A stretch of 64,000 nt of DNA from Asticcacaulis sp. AC466 (GTDB taxonomy: Bacteria > Pseudomonadota > Alphaproteobacteria > Caulobacterales > Caulobacteraceae): assembly GCF_000495815.1 (NCBI RefSeq), contig NZ_AWGE01000007.1, forward strand, positions 124,001 through 188,000, written 5' to 3'. Under the pieces are notes generated by a model. The model had not been told where the DNA came from. It saw only the letters and a program-made list of their open reading frames with translations, and did no database searches. The first letter of the stretch is position 1; each line of letters begins with the position of its first letter. The position numbers and the translations under genes were made by a program. Of the stretch, positions 1-9,102 are shown in pieces.

Positions 1-18
1 CTTTTGTATCGGGAACGG

Positions 19-1503
19 ATGAGTTTGAATTATAATACCGCTGTCATCGATATCGGCTCGAATTCTGTTCGTCTGGTTATTTACCGCGTCGAAGGTCGGT
101 CTATATGGCCCGTTTTCAACGAAAAGGTCTTGGCGGGGCTCGGGAGAGATTTGAAAAGCATCGGCGCCCTGCACAAGGGCGGGATGAGGGAAAGTCTTAT
201 CGCGCTGCGCCGGTTCAAGGCCATCCTAGAATCCTACGATCTTAACGGCGTTCATGTCGTCGCAACCGCCGCCATCCGTGAAGCGAGCGATGGTCCGGAA
301 TTTGTCGCTGAAGTGCAGCGCCAGACGGGCTTCCAGATCCGCGTACTGACCGGCGCCGAAGAGGCCTACTATTCCGCCCAGGGCGTTCGCTGCGGCCATG
401 CCGATGCGCGCGGCGTCGTCGGTGATCTCGGCGGTTCAAGCCTTGAGCTGATCCTTCTCGATGGCGAGGCTCTGGGCCAGGGCATTACCCTTCCGCTTGG
501 CCCGTTTGCGCTGGGCGCGCCGAAGCCTATAGAGACTGACAAGACTTACGATCTTATCAAAAGCCGTCTGGTGCCGCTCGAAGGCCGCTTCCATAATGCG
601 CAGTTTCACGCCGTGGGCGGCGCCTGGCGTAATTTGGCGCTTATCTGGATGCAGAAGCAGAATTATCCGCTTCACGTCATTCAGCAATTTGAATTGCCGG
701 CCCGCGAAGCTCTGTCCATATCGCGTTTGATCGCCAGCCAGTCTCCGTCCTCCCTGGAAAAAATCCCCGGTGTGTCGAAGCGTCGGCTGGAAAACATTTC
801 CTATGCCGCCCTCGTGTTGCAGGGGCTGATCGAAATTCTCAAATTTGATACCCTGTGCTTCTCGGCATATGGTCTGCGGGAGGGCCTGTTGTTCGACGAA
901 TTCAGCCCCGCGCGTCAGCAGGAAGACCCGCTGATTGCCGGCTGCGCCGCGCTCGGGCATCGTCTGGGAATAAACGACGATCTGGGGCCAAACCTGGCGA
1001 ACTGGGCCAATGAGTTTTACGACAGCGTCGATACGTTTTTGATCGAACGGCCATCGCAAAAACTGATCCGCGCCGCCGCCCAGTTGTCGGATATTGGTGC
1101 GCGCCTCCACCCCGATCATCGCGCAGATCTCGCCTGCGATCAGGTCCTGCGCGCGCCGATCGCGGGGCAAAACCATGAGGAGCGTGTGTTCCTGGCTTGC
1201 GCGACCTATACCCGCTACAGCGGCGATCCCTATACGAAAGAACCCATACTGGTCAGTCGCATCCTCGGTGAAGACATGTTACAGCGGGCCACGAAGCTGG
1301 GGCTGTTACTTCGCCTGGGTTGCGACTTATCGGCAAAGTCTGCGAAACTACTCAGTCATGCGCATATTCGCCAACAGGACCTGCAACTGGTGCTGAGCGC
1401 GAAGTCGGGTTGGGAAGATTTGTTGCTCGGCGAACAGACGCGGCGACGGGCCCGCGCCCTGGCTCAGGCGCTGAAACTCAACCTGAATATTATTACCTAT
1501 TAG
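19..1503 (+). CDS. ppx: Exopolyphosphatase / Ppx-GppA family phosphatase
   Basis: Ppx/GppA enzymes hydrolyse terminal phosphates from inorganic polyphosphate or convert pppGpp to ppGpp in the cytoplasm. The actin-like ATPase fold is visible: the first phosphate loop reads DIGSNSVRLVIY near residue 10 and the second reads GDLGGSSLEL near residue 138. The remaining roughly 190 residues match the longer form of the family with a helical C-terminal domain. The ATG at 19 is preferred because the conserved strand begins seven residues later; an in-frame TTG at 4 would add five residues. The gene sits at the window edge, so a preceding polyphosphate kinase cannot be checked. It converges on the RNase D gene. 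Sequence alone does not separate Ppx from GppA activity. Confidence 0.88.
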   Translation: MSLNYNTAVIDIGSNSVRLVIYRVEGRSIWPVFNEKVLAGLGRDLKSIGALHKGGMRESLIALRRFKAILESYDLNGVHVVATAAIREASDGPEFVAEVQRQTGFQIRVLTGAEEAYYSAQGVRCGHADARGVVGDLGGSSLELILLDGEALGQGITLPLGPFALGAPKPIETDKTYDLIKSRLVPLEGRFHNAQFHAVGGAWRNLALIWMQKQNYPLHVIQQFELPAREALSISRLIASQSPSSLEKIPGVSKRRLENISYAALVLQGLIEILKFDTLCFSAYGLREGLLFDEFSPARQQEDPLIAGCAALGHRLGINDDLGPNLANWANEFYDSVDTFLIERPSQKLIRAAAQLSDIGARLHPDHRADLACDQVLRAPIAGQNHEERVFLACATYTRYSGDPYTKEPILVSRILGEDMLQRATKLGLLLRLGCDLSAKSAKLLSHAHIRQQDLQLVLSAKSGWEDLLLGEQTRRRARALAQALKLNLNIITY

Positions 1504-1541
1504 AGCGCTTTCTGAAAAGTGCGATCGTCGGAGAGCGCTCT
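1502..1541. terminator. Possible bidirectional hairpin between ppx and rnd
   Basis: AGAGCGCT at 1502-1509 is repeated inverted as AGCGCTCT at 1534-1541, with a 24-base loop. It covers the stop codons of two convergent genes. There is no clear T-run on either side, so the terminator role is inferred from position only. Confidence 0.3.
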
Positions 1542-2689
1542 TAGTCCAGTTCAACAACCTCGACCTTGGTGCCGTTTAACACCAGGGCCAGTTCGCCCCG
1601 CTTGAGGCGGAGCGCGTCGTCACCAAATACCGATTTGCGCCAGCCTTCCAGAGCCGGCACCTTCGCCTTGTCATCCAGGGCGATCTTTTCCAAATCGGAC
1701 ACCGTTGCTATGAGTTTGGGCGCTACGCCCTCCTCTTCGCAGCGAATGCGCAGTAGCACCTTCAGAAGTTCGACGACCGATGCAGGCACCTGAACGGGCG
1801 GCGCCGACTTTTCGACCTTAGGCGCAAAGGCTTCCGGGTTTTTCAACACGTTCCGGATGATTTCCGCCAGATCAAGACCGAATTTCGACGCCCCGAACCC
1901 TTTAGAGGTTGATCTTAGGTGATCGAAAGCTCCGGGATCGGTCGGCATCTGAGTGGCAATCTCATCTATGCCCTCATCTTTGAGTATCCGCCCGCGAGGC
2001 ATGTCGCGTTCCTGCGCCATCCGTTCGCGCCAAGCCGCAACCTGGGCGAAGACCGCCATGTACTTGACGGCGTTTTTGCGCGGCTTGAGACGTCGCCAGG
2101 CCTCTTCCGGGCTGGTGGAATAAAGCGACTCCGCGGTCAGGGCCTTCATTTCTTCCGACACCCAATCCAGGCGGCCTTCACGCGCCAATCGGTCGCGCAG
2201 TTTGGGATAAACCTTAGCCAGATGGGTGACATCGCCGAGGGCATAGCTTAACTGCTGGTCACTCAGGGGACGGCGCGCCCAATCAGTGAAGCGAGACCCT
2301 TTATCGATATCAATCTTCAATTTCTGGCGCACAAGCGAATCATAAGCGACCTGATCACCGAAACCGGCGGCCATGGCGGCAACCTGGGTGTCGAAGATTG
2401 GCCTTGGCATGACACCAAGATTGACAAAGATTTCCATGTCCTGTCGGCAGGCATGAAACACCTTGAGAACCTTTTCGTCCGCCAGTACGTCGAGAAAAGG
2501 CTTTAAATCCAGATCCTTGGCCAACGGATCGATGATCGCGGCCTGATCCTCGCTGGCGGCCTGGATAAGGCACAACTTGGGCCAGTAGGTGGTCTCGCGC
2601 ATAAATTCGGTGTCGACCGTAATAAATGGCGCGGATTTTATCGCATCACAAAAGGCGATCAGGTCTTTGGTATTTGTAATTGGTGTCAT
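1541..2689 (-). CDS. rnd: Ribonuclease D
   Basis: RNase D is a 3'-5' exoribonuclease that trims tRNA and other stable RNA precursors. The DEDD-y nuclease motifs appear in order: [13 protein letters not shown] near residue 20, [11 protein letters not shown] near residue 80, and the Tyr/Asp pair in [11 protein letters not shown] near residue 150. An HRDC-like domain follows at about residues 205-285. The 382-residue length is normal. It is transcribed divergently from purM, with 63 bases between the two starts. Confidence 0.95.
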   Translation of the reverse strand: MTPITNTKDLIAFCDAIKSAPFITVDTEFMRETTYWPKLCLIQAASEDQAAIIDPLAKDLDLKPFLDVLADEKVLKVFHACRQDMEIFVNLGVMPRPIFDTQVAAMAAGFGDQVAYDSLVRQKLKIDIDKGSRFTDWARRPLSDQQLSYALGDVTHLAKVYPKLRDRLAREGRLDWVSEEMKALTAESLYSTSPEEAWRRLKPRKNAVKYMAVFAQVAAWRERMAQERDMPRGRILKDEGIDEIATQMPTDPGAFDHLRSTSKGFGASKFGLDLAEIIRNVLKNPEAFAPKVEKSAPPVQVPASVVELLKVLLRIRCEEEGVAPKLIATVSDLEKIALDDKAKVPALEGWRKSVFGDDALRLKRGELALVLNGTKVEVVELD

Positions 2690-2752
2690 TTTGTAGTTAT
2701 AGCAAACCGAAACGGGCCGGAAATAGCCCTAAGTGATTACAGGAATTATTTT

Positions 2753-3784
2753 ATGTCCGAACCTGGCGCAAAAACTGGCCTAACATACGCACAGTCCGGA
2801 GTCGATATCGACGCCGGCGAAGCCTTGGTCGATGCGATCAAGCCGTTGGCTAAGGCGACGCGGCGTCCGGGGGCGGAAGCCAGTCTCGGCGGATTTGGCG
2901 CCCTCTTTGACCTGCGCGCCGCCGGTTACGACGATCCGCTTATCGTGACGACGACCGACGGTGTCGGCACCAAGCTCAAAATCGCTATCGAAACCCATAG
3001 GCACGATACGGTTGGAATCGATCTGGTCGCTATGTGTGTTAACGATCTTCTGGCGCAGGGTGCGGAACCTCTGATGTTCCTCGACTATTATGCGACCTCT
3101 AAGCTGGATGTCGATACCGCCAAGCGCGTTGTCGCTGGTATTGCCGAAGGGTGCAAGCGGGCGGGCTGTGCGCTGGTGGGCGGTGAAACGGCCGAAATGC
3201 CAGGCATGTACGGTAGCGATGATTACGACCTGGCCGGTTTCAGCGTCGGCGCCGTTGACCGCAATAAGGTCTTGCCGCGCCTGGACGACCAACGCGAAGG
3301 GGACGTCATCATCGGCCTGGCCTCTTCCGGCCCCCACTCAAACGGGTACTCGCTGATCCGCAAAGTGATCGAGGTGGCTGGCCTGTCCTGGTCGTCAGAC
3401 GCGCCGTTTGCCAAGGGCCTGTCCCTGGCGCAGGCGCTGCTTGAACCGACACGGATCTATATCAAGTCCGTCCTCCCCCTGATGAAGGCGGGCCTGATCA
3501 AGGGGGGCGCCCATATCACCGGTGGCGGTCTCATTGAAAATCCCGATCGGGCGGTGCGCGACGGTCTGACGGCCCAGTTCGATTTTGACGGTTGGGAATT
3601 CCCCCCCGTGTTTCAGTGGCTGATGGATACCGGCAATATCGCCAAGCAGGAGATGCTGCGTACCTTCAATTGTGGCGTCGGATTTGTGCTCTATGTGGCG
3701 CCCAAGGATGCCGATGCCGTCCTGGCGGCTTTGCTCAATGCCGGCGAAGACGCCTTTATCTGCGGTCAGTTGGCGGCGAAATAA
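2753..3784 (+). CDS. purM: Phosphoribosylformylglycinamidine cyclo-ligase
   Basis: PurM (AIR synthetase) closes the imidazole ring using ATP in the fifth step of de novo purine synthesis. The 343-residue protein is collinear with the family: [12 protein letters not shown] at the N terminus, GFGALFDL, the [12 protein letters not shown] nucleotide-binding segment, [17 protein letters not shown], and [11 protein letters not shown]. The ATG follows AGGAATTATTTT. The stop codon TAA shares one base with the purN start (TAATG), so the two are translationally coupled. Confidence 0.97.
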   Translation: MSEPGAKTGLTYAQSGVDIDAGEALVDAIKPLAKATRRPGAEASLGGFGALFDLRAAGYDDPLIVTTTDGVGTKLKIAIETHRHDTVGIDLVAMCVNDLLAQGAEPLMFLDYYATSKLDVDTAKRVVAGIAEGCKRAGCALVGGETAEMPGMYGSDDYDLAGFSVGAVDRNKVLPRLDDQREGDVIIGLASSGPHSNGYSLIRKVIEVAGLSWSSDAPFAKGLSLAQALLEPTRIYIKSVLPLMKAGLIKGGAHITGGGLIENPDRAVRDGLTAQFDFDGWEFPPVFQWLMDTGNIAKQEMLRTFNCGVGFVLYVAPKDADAVLAALLNAGEDAFICGQLAAK

Positions 3785-4362
3785 TGCGCAAGACCAAAGC
3801 TGCCATATTCATTTCGGGCCGTGGTTCGAACATGATGGCATTGGTAGAGGCCGCCAAATCGCCTGATTTTCCGGCGGAGTTCGTGCTGGTCGTTTCCAAC
3901 GATCCGAACGCGGCGGGCCTGGAATGGGCGGCCGCCCACGGCATAAAGACCTTTGCCCTGGATCACAAAGTGTTCGGCAAGGACCGTGAGGCGCATGAGC
4001 GTCTGATCGATGCCGAACTGCGTGGCGCCGGCGTCGAATTCATTTGTCTGGCCGGGTATATGCGCGTGCTGACGCCATGGCTGGTGACGCAATGGCAAGG
4101 CAAGATGATAAACATCCACCCTGCCCTCCTGCCGGATTTCAAGGGGCTGCACACCCATGAACGCGCCCTCGATGCCGGCGTCAAGGAACACGGGGCCACT
4201 GTTCACTGGGTGTCACCCGGCGTTGACGAAGGCGACATCATCGCTCAAGCCCGCGTACCTGTTTTGATCGGAGATACAGCCGATATGCTAGCGGCTCGAG
4301 TGTTAGCTGAGGAACACCGCTTGTATGCTGAGGCGGTTCGGACGATTCTGACAAAAGTCTAG
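3784..4362 (+). CDS. purN: Phosphoribosylglycinamide formyltransferase
   Basis: PurN transfers a formyl group from 10-formyl-tetrahydrofolate to glycinamide ribonucleotide in the third step of purine synthesis. The 192-residue protein shows the N-terminal FISGRGSNMMAL phosphate-binding segment, the folate-site motif CLAGYMRVL, the catalytic region INIHPALLPDFKGLHTH (Asn and His of the active site), and the Asp-containing VDEGDIIAQ. The frame is open further upstream inside purM, but the ATG overlapping the purM stop fits the family N terminus. Confidence 0.97.
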   Translation: MRKTKAAIFISGRGSNMMALVEAAKSPDFPAEFVLVVSNDPNAAGLEWAAAHGIKTFALDHKVFGKDREAHERLIDAELRGAGVEFICLAGYMRVLTPWLVTQWQGKMINIHPALLPDFKGLHTHERALDAGVKEHGATVHWVSPGVDEGDIIAQARVPVLIGDTADMLAARVLAEEHRLYAEAVRTILTKV

Positions 4363-4410
4363 ACGTCTGCCCTTTCAGCCGAGATATCGTCGTCGCAAAA
4401 GCCGATCCAT

Positions 4411-4442
4411 AAAAAAACGCCGGGGTGAAAACCCCGGCGTTT
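4411..4442 (-). terminator. Rho-independent terminator after ndk
   Basis: A perfect 12-bp stem (4415-4426 with 4431-4442) closes on a GAAA loop. The A-run at 4411-4417 becomes a U-run on the minus strand, which places this as the terminator of ndk. The same stem may also stop purMN transcripts from the other side. Confidence 0.85.
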
Positions 4443-4465
4443 CGATATCTAAGCCGTAGCGGCAA

Positions 4466-4882
4466 TTAGCCGACGATCTGATCTTCCGTGAAGAACTGGG
4501 CGATTTCAATCGCGGCGTTCTCATCGGAGTCCGAACCGTGGACCGAGTTTTCACCGATAGACAGCGCGAACAGCTTACGGATGGTCCCTTCCGCGGCTTG
4601 TTCCGGGTTGGTGGCGCCCATGACTTCACGATACTTCGGCACGGCATTGTCGGCTTCCAGAACCTGCACGACGACCGGCTCGGCAGTCATTTGGCCAACC
4701 AGTTCACCAAAGAACGGACGTTCCTTGTGGACGCCGTAGAAGGTTTCGGCTTGCGCCTGGGTCAGCTTTACGCGGCGCTGGGCGACGATGCGCAGGCCAG
4801 CCGCTTCGATAACGGCGTTGATCGCGCCGGTCAGGTTGCGGCGGGTCGCGTCCGGCTTGATGATCGAGAAAGTACGGGACAT
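4466..4882 (-). CDS. ndk: Nucleoside diphosphate kinase
   Basis: NDK equilibrates the gamma-phosphate among NTPs and dNTPs through a phosphohistidine. The 138-residue protein begins with the family N terminus ([12 protein letters not shown]). It contains [20 protein letters not shown], followed by the active-site stretch [17 protein letters not shown] with the catalytic His just before GSDS. It is monocistronic, divergent from the ABC-F gene, and followed by a strong terminator. Confidence 0.97.
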   Translation of the reverse strand: MSRTFSIIKPDATRRNLTGAINAVIEAAGLRIVAQRRVKLTQAQAETFYGVHKERPFFGELVGQMTAEPVVVQVLEADNAVPKYREVMGATNPEQAAEGTIRKLFALSIGENSVHGSDSDENAAIEIAQFFTEDQIVG

Positions 4883-4978
4883 AGGAAATCCATTTTATGT
4901 TGGTATTTGGGTTGGGCTGGCTTATAGCGACACCCAAGGCGTAAGCCAACCCGTAAATTTCTAAAGTTTTTAAGTCAT

Positions 4979-6880
4979 ATGCTGCAGATTACCAACCTGG
5001 TCTACGACGCCTACGGGCGTCGCTTTTTCGACGGTGCCACCCTAAGCCTGACGCCCGGCACCAAGGCGGGACTGGTCGGTCTGAACGGTGTCGGCAAGTC
5101 GACCCTCTTCAAGTTGATCTTGGGTCAGGCGCAGCCGGGCGGCGGTGAAATTACGACGCCGAAAGCCTGGCGCATCGCATCGGTCGATCAGGAAATTGCC
5201 GCCTCGCCCAAGCATCTGATTGACGAAGTTCTGGACCTGGATATCCGCCGTCGTGATCTGCTGCTGGCCCTTGAAACCGCCGATCCCATGCATCAGGCGG
5301 AAATCCATCACGACCTCTATGCCATCGGGGCCGATCGCGCGCCGGCCAAGGCGGCGGAAATCCTGAGCGGGCTTGGCTTTTCCAATGCTGACCTGACGCG
5401 GCCGATATCGGATTTCTCCGGCGGCTGGCGCATGCGTGCCGCTTTGGCTGGGGCTCTGCTGGCCGAGCCGGATCTTTTGCTGCTCGACGAACCGACCAAC
5501 TATCTCGATCTTGAAGGCGCGTTGTGGTTGGAAGCCCGTTTGAAGCGTTACCCTAACGCGGCCCTGATGATCTCCCACGATCGCGACCTGCTCAATGAAT
5601 CGGTCGATGCCATTGTTCACGTCGTCGGTCAGCGCCTGGACTACTATTCCGGCGGCTATGATAATTTCGAGCGCATGCGAGCTGAAAAGGCCCGTCTGAA
5701 CGCGGCGAACCAGGTGAAGCAGGAAGCTGAACGCGCCCACCTCCAGGCCTTCGTAGACCGCTTCCGCGCCAAGGCGTCCAAGGCGGCACAGGCGCAGTCG
5801 CGTATGAAGAAGCTGGAAAAACTGCCGCCTATCGCCGCGACTATAGAAGACCGCGTCGCGCCGTTTATCCTGCCCTCACCGGAAAAGCAGCTGTCTCCGC
5901 CAATTCTGCGCCTCGAAGACGCCAGCACAGGCTATGGCGATACCATTATCCTGCGCCACATGAATGTCCGTCTGGATCCCGATGATCGGATTGGCGTTTT
6001 GGGCGTCAATGGCGCGGGTAAGTCTACCTTCGCGAAGCTGCTGGCCGGCGCCCTCAAGGAAACGCACGGCACGCAATGGCGTGACCGCCGTATGACCGTA
6101 GCCTGGTTCCACCAGCACCAAATCGAAGCCATGGACCCGGAAGACACGCCGCTGGAAATGATACGTCGAGCGCGTCCGGATGAGACGGAGGCCAAGCGTC
6201 GGTCACGTCTTGGGTCCTTTGGCATGACCGCTATCAAGGTTGAAACCAAGGTGAAAGACCTGTCCGGCGGAGAGCGCGCCCGCCTGCTGCTGAATATGGT
6301 GGCGATGGAAGCACCACACCTATTGATCCTCGACGAACCGACGAACCACTTGGATATCGATAGCCGCCGCGCACTTCTCGATGCGCTCAATGACTATGAA
6401 GGCGCGGTTATGATCATCACGCATGATCGCTCACTCATCGAACTGGTGGCGGACAAGTTGTGGCTGGTCAATGACGGGACCGTTAAGACCTACACCGGCA
6501 GCATGGACGACTATGCCAAGCTGGTTATTGAGCGCGCTAAAACGGCAACGCGCGAAGAAGCCGTCGCCGCCGGTAAGGACAAGCCCGCCAACGTAAACTC
6601 CAAAGACGCTCGTAAAGCTGCCGCTGCTGCGCGCAACGCCATAGCGCCGCTGAAGAAAAGGGCTGATGACTTGGAACGCCAGATCGAGGCGACCTCCAAT
6701 CAGATAAAATTGCTGGACCTGAAATTGGGTGATCCCGACCTTTACACAAAGGACCAGGCCAAGGCGATCAGTCTGGGCAAGGATAAGGCCAAGCTCGAAG
6801 AAAAAATGGTCGCGCTTGAAGCCGAGTGGATGGAGGCGGCGGAAACCTACGAGAATGCCCGCACCGAGGCCGGAGTGTAA
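4979..6880 (+). CDS. ABC-F family ATP-binding protein (YheS-like)
   Basis: ABC-F proteins are soluble paired ATPases that act on the ribosome rather than in transport. Domain 1 has Walker A GLNGVGKST (near residue 34), signature FSGGWRMR and Walker B LLLLDEPTNYLD. Domain 2 has GVNGAGKST (near residue 343), LSGGERARLL and LLILDEPTNHLD. The linker holds the family interdomain helices, with FVDRFRAKASKAAQAQSR resembling YheS more than EttA. A charged coiled-coil C terminus covers about residues 540-633. There is no membrane segment. The ribosome binding site before the ATG is weak. Whether it has a translation-quality or antibiotic-protection role cannot be told here. Confidence 0.92.
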   Translation: MLQITNLVYDAYGRRFFDGATLSLTPGTKAGLVGLNGVGKSTLFKLILGQAQPGGGEITTPKAWRIASVDQEIAASPKHLIDEVLDLDIRRRDLLLALETADPMHQAEIHHDLYAIGADRAPAKAAEILSGLGFSNADLTRPISDFSGGWRMRAALAGALLAEPDLLLLDEPTNYLDLEGALWLEARLKRYPNAALMISHDRDLLNESVDAIVHVVGQRLDYYSGGYDNFERMRAEKARLNAANQVKQEAERAHLQAFVDRFRAKASKAAQAQSRMKKLEKLPPIAATIEDRVAPFILPSPEKQLSPPILRLEDASTGYGDTIILRHMNVRLDPDDRIGVLGVNGAGKSTFAKLLAGALKETHGTQWRDRRMTVAWFHQHQIEAMDPEDTPLEMIRRARPDETEAKRRSRLGSFGMTAIKVETKVKDLSGGERARLLLNMVAMEAPHLLILDEPTNHLDIDSRRALLDALNDYEGAVMIITHDRSLIELVADKLWLVNDGTVKTYTGSMDDYAKLVIERAKTATREEAVAAGKDKPANVNSKDARKAAAAARNAIAPLKKRADDLERQIEATSNQIKLLDLKLGDPDLYTKDQAKAISLGKDKAKLEEKMVALEAEWMEAAETYENARTEAGV

Positions 6881-6882
6881 AT

Positions 6883-6916
6883 TTAAGGCGCCGGTCGCAT
6901 CGGACCGGCGCCTTAA
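6883..6916. terminator. Bidirectional terminator hairpin
   Basis: A perfect 14-bp stem (6883-6896 with 6903-6916) closes on a 6-base loop between the convergent ABC-F and histidine kinase genes. The T-runs are short on both sides, but length and GC content make it a good terminator for both. Confidence 0.7.
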
Positions 6917-6941
6917 TTACGTCCATATCGGCGCTCCGCAT

Positions 6942-7652
6942 CTAGCGCGGAAGGCTGAAGCTCACCTTAAGTCCGCCCATTTCGGAGGGTTCCAGCCAGA
7001 TATTGCCGCCATGCGCCAGAATGATCTTGCGTGTCAGGGTCAGCCCCATGCCCACACCGGGATAAACTTCATCTGTGTGCAGCTTGCGTAACGGGCGGAA
7101 TACATCGTCGTAGAACATCGGATCGATCCCGATGCCGTTGTCAGATATGCTGAACTCCCAAAAATCATTGCCTTTGTCGCAGCGGATTCGAATATCCGGT
7201 GCCTGATCCGGCTTGCGAAATTTGATGGCATTGTCCAGCAAGGAAAAGAAGACCGTATGCATCTGTTGCGTGTCGGCCATGACTTCGGGCATGCGTGGAT
7301 AATTGAAATGTCCCTTGGTGGCGTCCAGTTGTGCCTGCAACTGCATATAGCAGCGCGCGACCACGATCTCGAGCTCCACCAGCGTCCGGCTGCGCGGTAC
7401 CGTGTTAAGGCGTGAAAACGCAAGCAGTCCGCCAATCATGTCGCCCAACTTCTGGCCACTCTCGATGATGAGTTCGAGATGAAGCTGATCCTCGGGCGTT
7501 TCCGGACGCGGCAGGCTTTCTTTCAGCAGCTGAGAAAAAGCCACCATCGACCGAACTGGACCAGCCAGATCATGCGACACAATGTAGGCAAAATCCTTGA
7601 ATTCTTCTGCCGGGTCAGCTTGGGCGGACATAGTGATGTGTTTTGGCTCCAT
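6942..7652 (-). CDS. Sensorless histidine kinase with phytochrome-type core
   Basis: This is a 236-residue kinase core. The phosphoacceptor box is FAYIVSHDLAGPVRSM with His27, then a dimerisation helix pair and a HATPase domain with N box LLDNAIKFRKP, G1 box ISDNGIGIDP and G2 box YPGVGMGLTL. The PxxR-like FRPLRKLH segment and the whole core resemble the kinase half of cyanobacterial-type phytochromes. Only about 20 residues precede the H box, so there is no sensor domain and no membrane segment. The start at 7652 follows GGGAGGA, a strong binding site, 14 codons inside a longer open frame. It lies 13 bases after the stop of an Rcp1-type receiver gene, its likely partner. Confidence 0.87.
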   Translation of the reverse strand: MEPKHITMSAQADPAEEFKDFAYIVSHDLAGPVRSMVAFSQLLKESLPRPETPEDQLHLELIIESGQKLGDMIGGLLAFSRLNTVPRSRTLVELEIVVARCYMQLQAQLDATKGHFNYPRMPEVMADTQQMHTVFFSLLDNAIKFRKPDQAPDIRIRCDKGNDFWEFSISDNGIGIDPMFYDDVFRPLRKLHTDEVYPGVGMGLTLTRKIILAHGGNIWLEPSEMGGLKVSFSLPR

Positions 7653-7665
7653 AATGCGTCCTCCC

Positions 7666-8130
7666 TTAGGCGTCCATTTCCTGCGCCGGAACACAAGCCA
7701 GCATGAAAAAGAACTTTTCGATCAGACTGATGGCCTCTCGAAACTTGTTCAGGTCCACCGGCTTAATGACATATGCGTTGGCATAAAGCTGGTAGCTTTT
7801 TAAGATATTGTGTCCCGCTCCGGAATTTGACATCACAATCACAGGAATGTGCTGAAAACGTCCATTCGTCTTGATACGAGTGAGAACTTCGACGCCGCTC
7901 ATCTTTGGCAGCCCGAGATCAAGCATGATCAGGTCCGGTAAACGCTTTCCGGCATATTCCCCGTCCTGATTCAATATGGCCATAGCCATTTCGCCGGTCG
8001 ACGCCACCGTGAGGTTGCTCGCCACCTTGGCTTCCTTGAAAGCGTGAGACGCCAAAAATGCATCGCCGCGATTATCATCTACTAGCAGAATTTCGGCCGG
8101 CCGGCCTTCGGCGATCAGCGTTTTTTCCAT
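7666..8130 (-). CDS. Rcp1-type single-domain response regulator
   Basis: This 154-residue protein is a stand-alone receiver. Acidic residues in ILLVDDN (Asp18, Asp19), the phosphoacceptor Asp71 in LIMLDLGLP, the conserved Ser/Thr position in VIVMSNS and Lys in YVIKPVDL are all present. The insertion NILKSYQLYANAYVIKPVDL is typical of Rcp1-like regulators that partner phytochrome kinases. There is no output domain. It is the first gene of a two-gene operon with the kinase core downstream and probably exchanges phosphate with it. Confidence 0.9.
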   Translation of the reverse strand: MEKTLIAEGRPAEILLVDDNRGDAFLASHAFKEAKVASNLTVASTGEMAMAILNQDGEYAGKRLPDLIMLDLGLPKMSGVEVLTRIKTNGRFQHIPVIVMSNSGAGHNILKSYQLYANAYVIKPVDLNKFREAISLIEKFFFMLACVPAQEMDA

Positions 8131-8218
8131 ATTTCCCGGGCCTCGATCACGTCACTGGAGACATAGCGATGGTGTGACGGCCCGCCCCGGCTGCCGTCGA
8201 TTCGCAAGCAACAAAACT

Positions 8219-8239
8219 CAGGGTAGCACCATCACCCTG
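8219..8239 (-). terminator. Possible terminator after the I78 lipoprotein gene
   Basis: On the minus strand CAGGGT and ACCCTG form a 6-bp stem with a 9-base loop, followed by AGTTTTGTTG. It lies 40 bases past the lipoprotein stop. The stem is short, so the call is tentative. Confidence 0.4.
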
Positions 8240-8278
8240 GGCCATCCACAGCATAGTGCAGCAAAAATTATTAAGAAA

Positions 8279-8656
8279 TTAGCCGCATTTGACCGATTGA
8301 ATGATACCGGTCTCAGAGCTGAACACAATCGTTTGACGATCGGCGCGATACTCCTGCGTAACGATGCACGTCGAGCAGACTACACGGCGCGAACCGGGGT
8401 TCAACGGTACGGGAATCTCCGTGCGTGGCTTGCCAACCAGGTATTGTAAGGCTGTCGCGCCGCATTGATCGTCCGCCATCGGCTTGTAGGACGACGATGG
8501 CACCGGCGTTGACGGTGGGCGATGAACCGGTGTCTGCGTCTGGGGTCTGGGGGGGCGAACCTCGGTTTGCGGCTGGGGTTCCGGCGTGGATGAGCAGGAC
8601 GCCAGCCCGACACAGGCGAACGTCACGATCGCGCCTGCTGTAAGTATTTGCTTCAT
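8279..8656 (-). CDS. Lipoprotein with I78 peptidase-inhibitor domain
   Basis: From the ATG at 8656 the 125-residue product has a signal peptide ending in the lipobox LASC, then a Pro/Gln/Thr-rich linker of about 40 residues. The final 60 residues match the peptidase inhibitor I78 family: DQCGATALQYLVGKP, an EYRADR segment and the terminal GIIQSVKCG, with paired cysteines. Family members inhibit serine proteases; the lipid anchor and linker place this domain in the periplasm or on the outer membrane. The start overlaps the holC stop as ATGA, so it is the last gene of pepA-holC-I78. The open frame extends further upstream inside holC, but the signal peptide fixes the start. Confidence 0.82.
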   Translation of the reverse strand: MKQILTAGAIVTFACVGLASCSSTPEPQPQTEVRPPRPQTQTPVHRPPSTPVPSSSYKPMADDQCGATALQYLVGKPRTEIPVPLNPGSRRVVCSTCIVTQEYRADRQTIVFSSETGIIQSVKCG

Positions 8657-9102
8657 TGTATTTTCTCCCATCGTCCTTGGGCGTTCTGTTTCCAATAGGC
8701 CAGTTCCAGACTTTCGCCTTTCAGCCGCTTCCATTGCGAACGCGCCCATGCCAAATGATCGGTGTCTGCACCTTCAAAGACCACCATGCACCGCTCCGTA
8801 GTGCTGATGTCCGGCATGTCGATCGGCGAGACTGACACATAAACCTCTGGTTTATTCACCATCACACCTGACGTTCCCATAAGGATAGGCTGACGCGGCG
8901 CCAACTCGTCACCCTCCTTACCGTGGGCCAGAAAGGCTGCTGGATTGTAAGTCCATAACTCGGCATTCAAGGTGTCAATCTTGTCATCCTCATGACCATG
9001 AATGTAGGCGCGCCACCCTTTTTGCACCACCTTCTCCAACAAATCCGGAAGGACCTGCGGTAAGGGCGTCTTTTCGAGGTGATAAAACCAGATGTCCGGC
9101 AT
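8653..9102 (-). CDS. holC: DNA polymerase III subunit chi
   Basis: Chi joins the clamp-loader complex to single-strand binding protein. The 149-residue protein shows the family pattern: the N-terminal WFYHLEKTPL, VVQKGWRAYIHG, DTLNAELWTY and the C-terminal WARSQWKRLKGES. Its start overlaps the pepA stop by one base (TGATG), and its stop overlaps the next gene by four, indicating tight coupling. The pepA-holC pairing is common in proteobacteria. Confidence 0.92.
   Translation of the reverse strand: MPDIWFYHLEKTPLPQVLPDLLEKVVQKGWRAYIHGHEDDKIDTLNAELWTYNPAAFLAHGKEGDELAPRQPILMGTSGVMVNKPEVYVSVSPIDMPDISTTERCMVVFEGADTDHLAWARSQWKRLKGESLELAYWKQNAQGRWEKIQ

Noticed and set aside
2690-2752. Purine riboswitch or PurR operator ahead of purM
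   Set aside because: The gap is only 63 bases and shows no aptamer core or clear palindrome.
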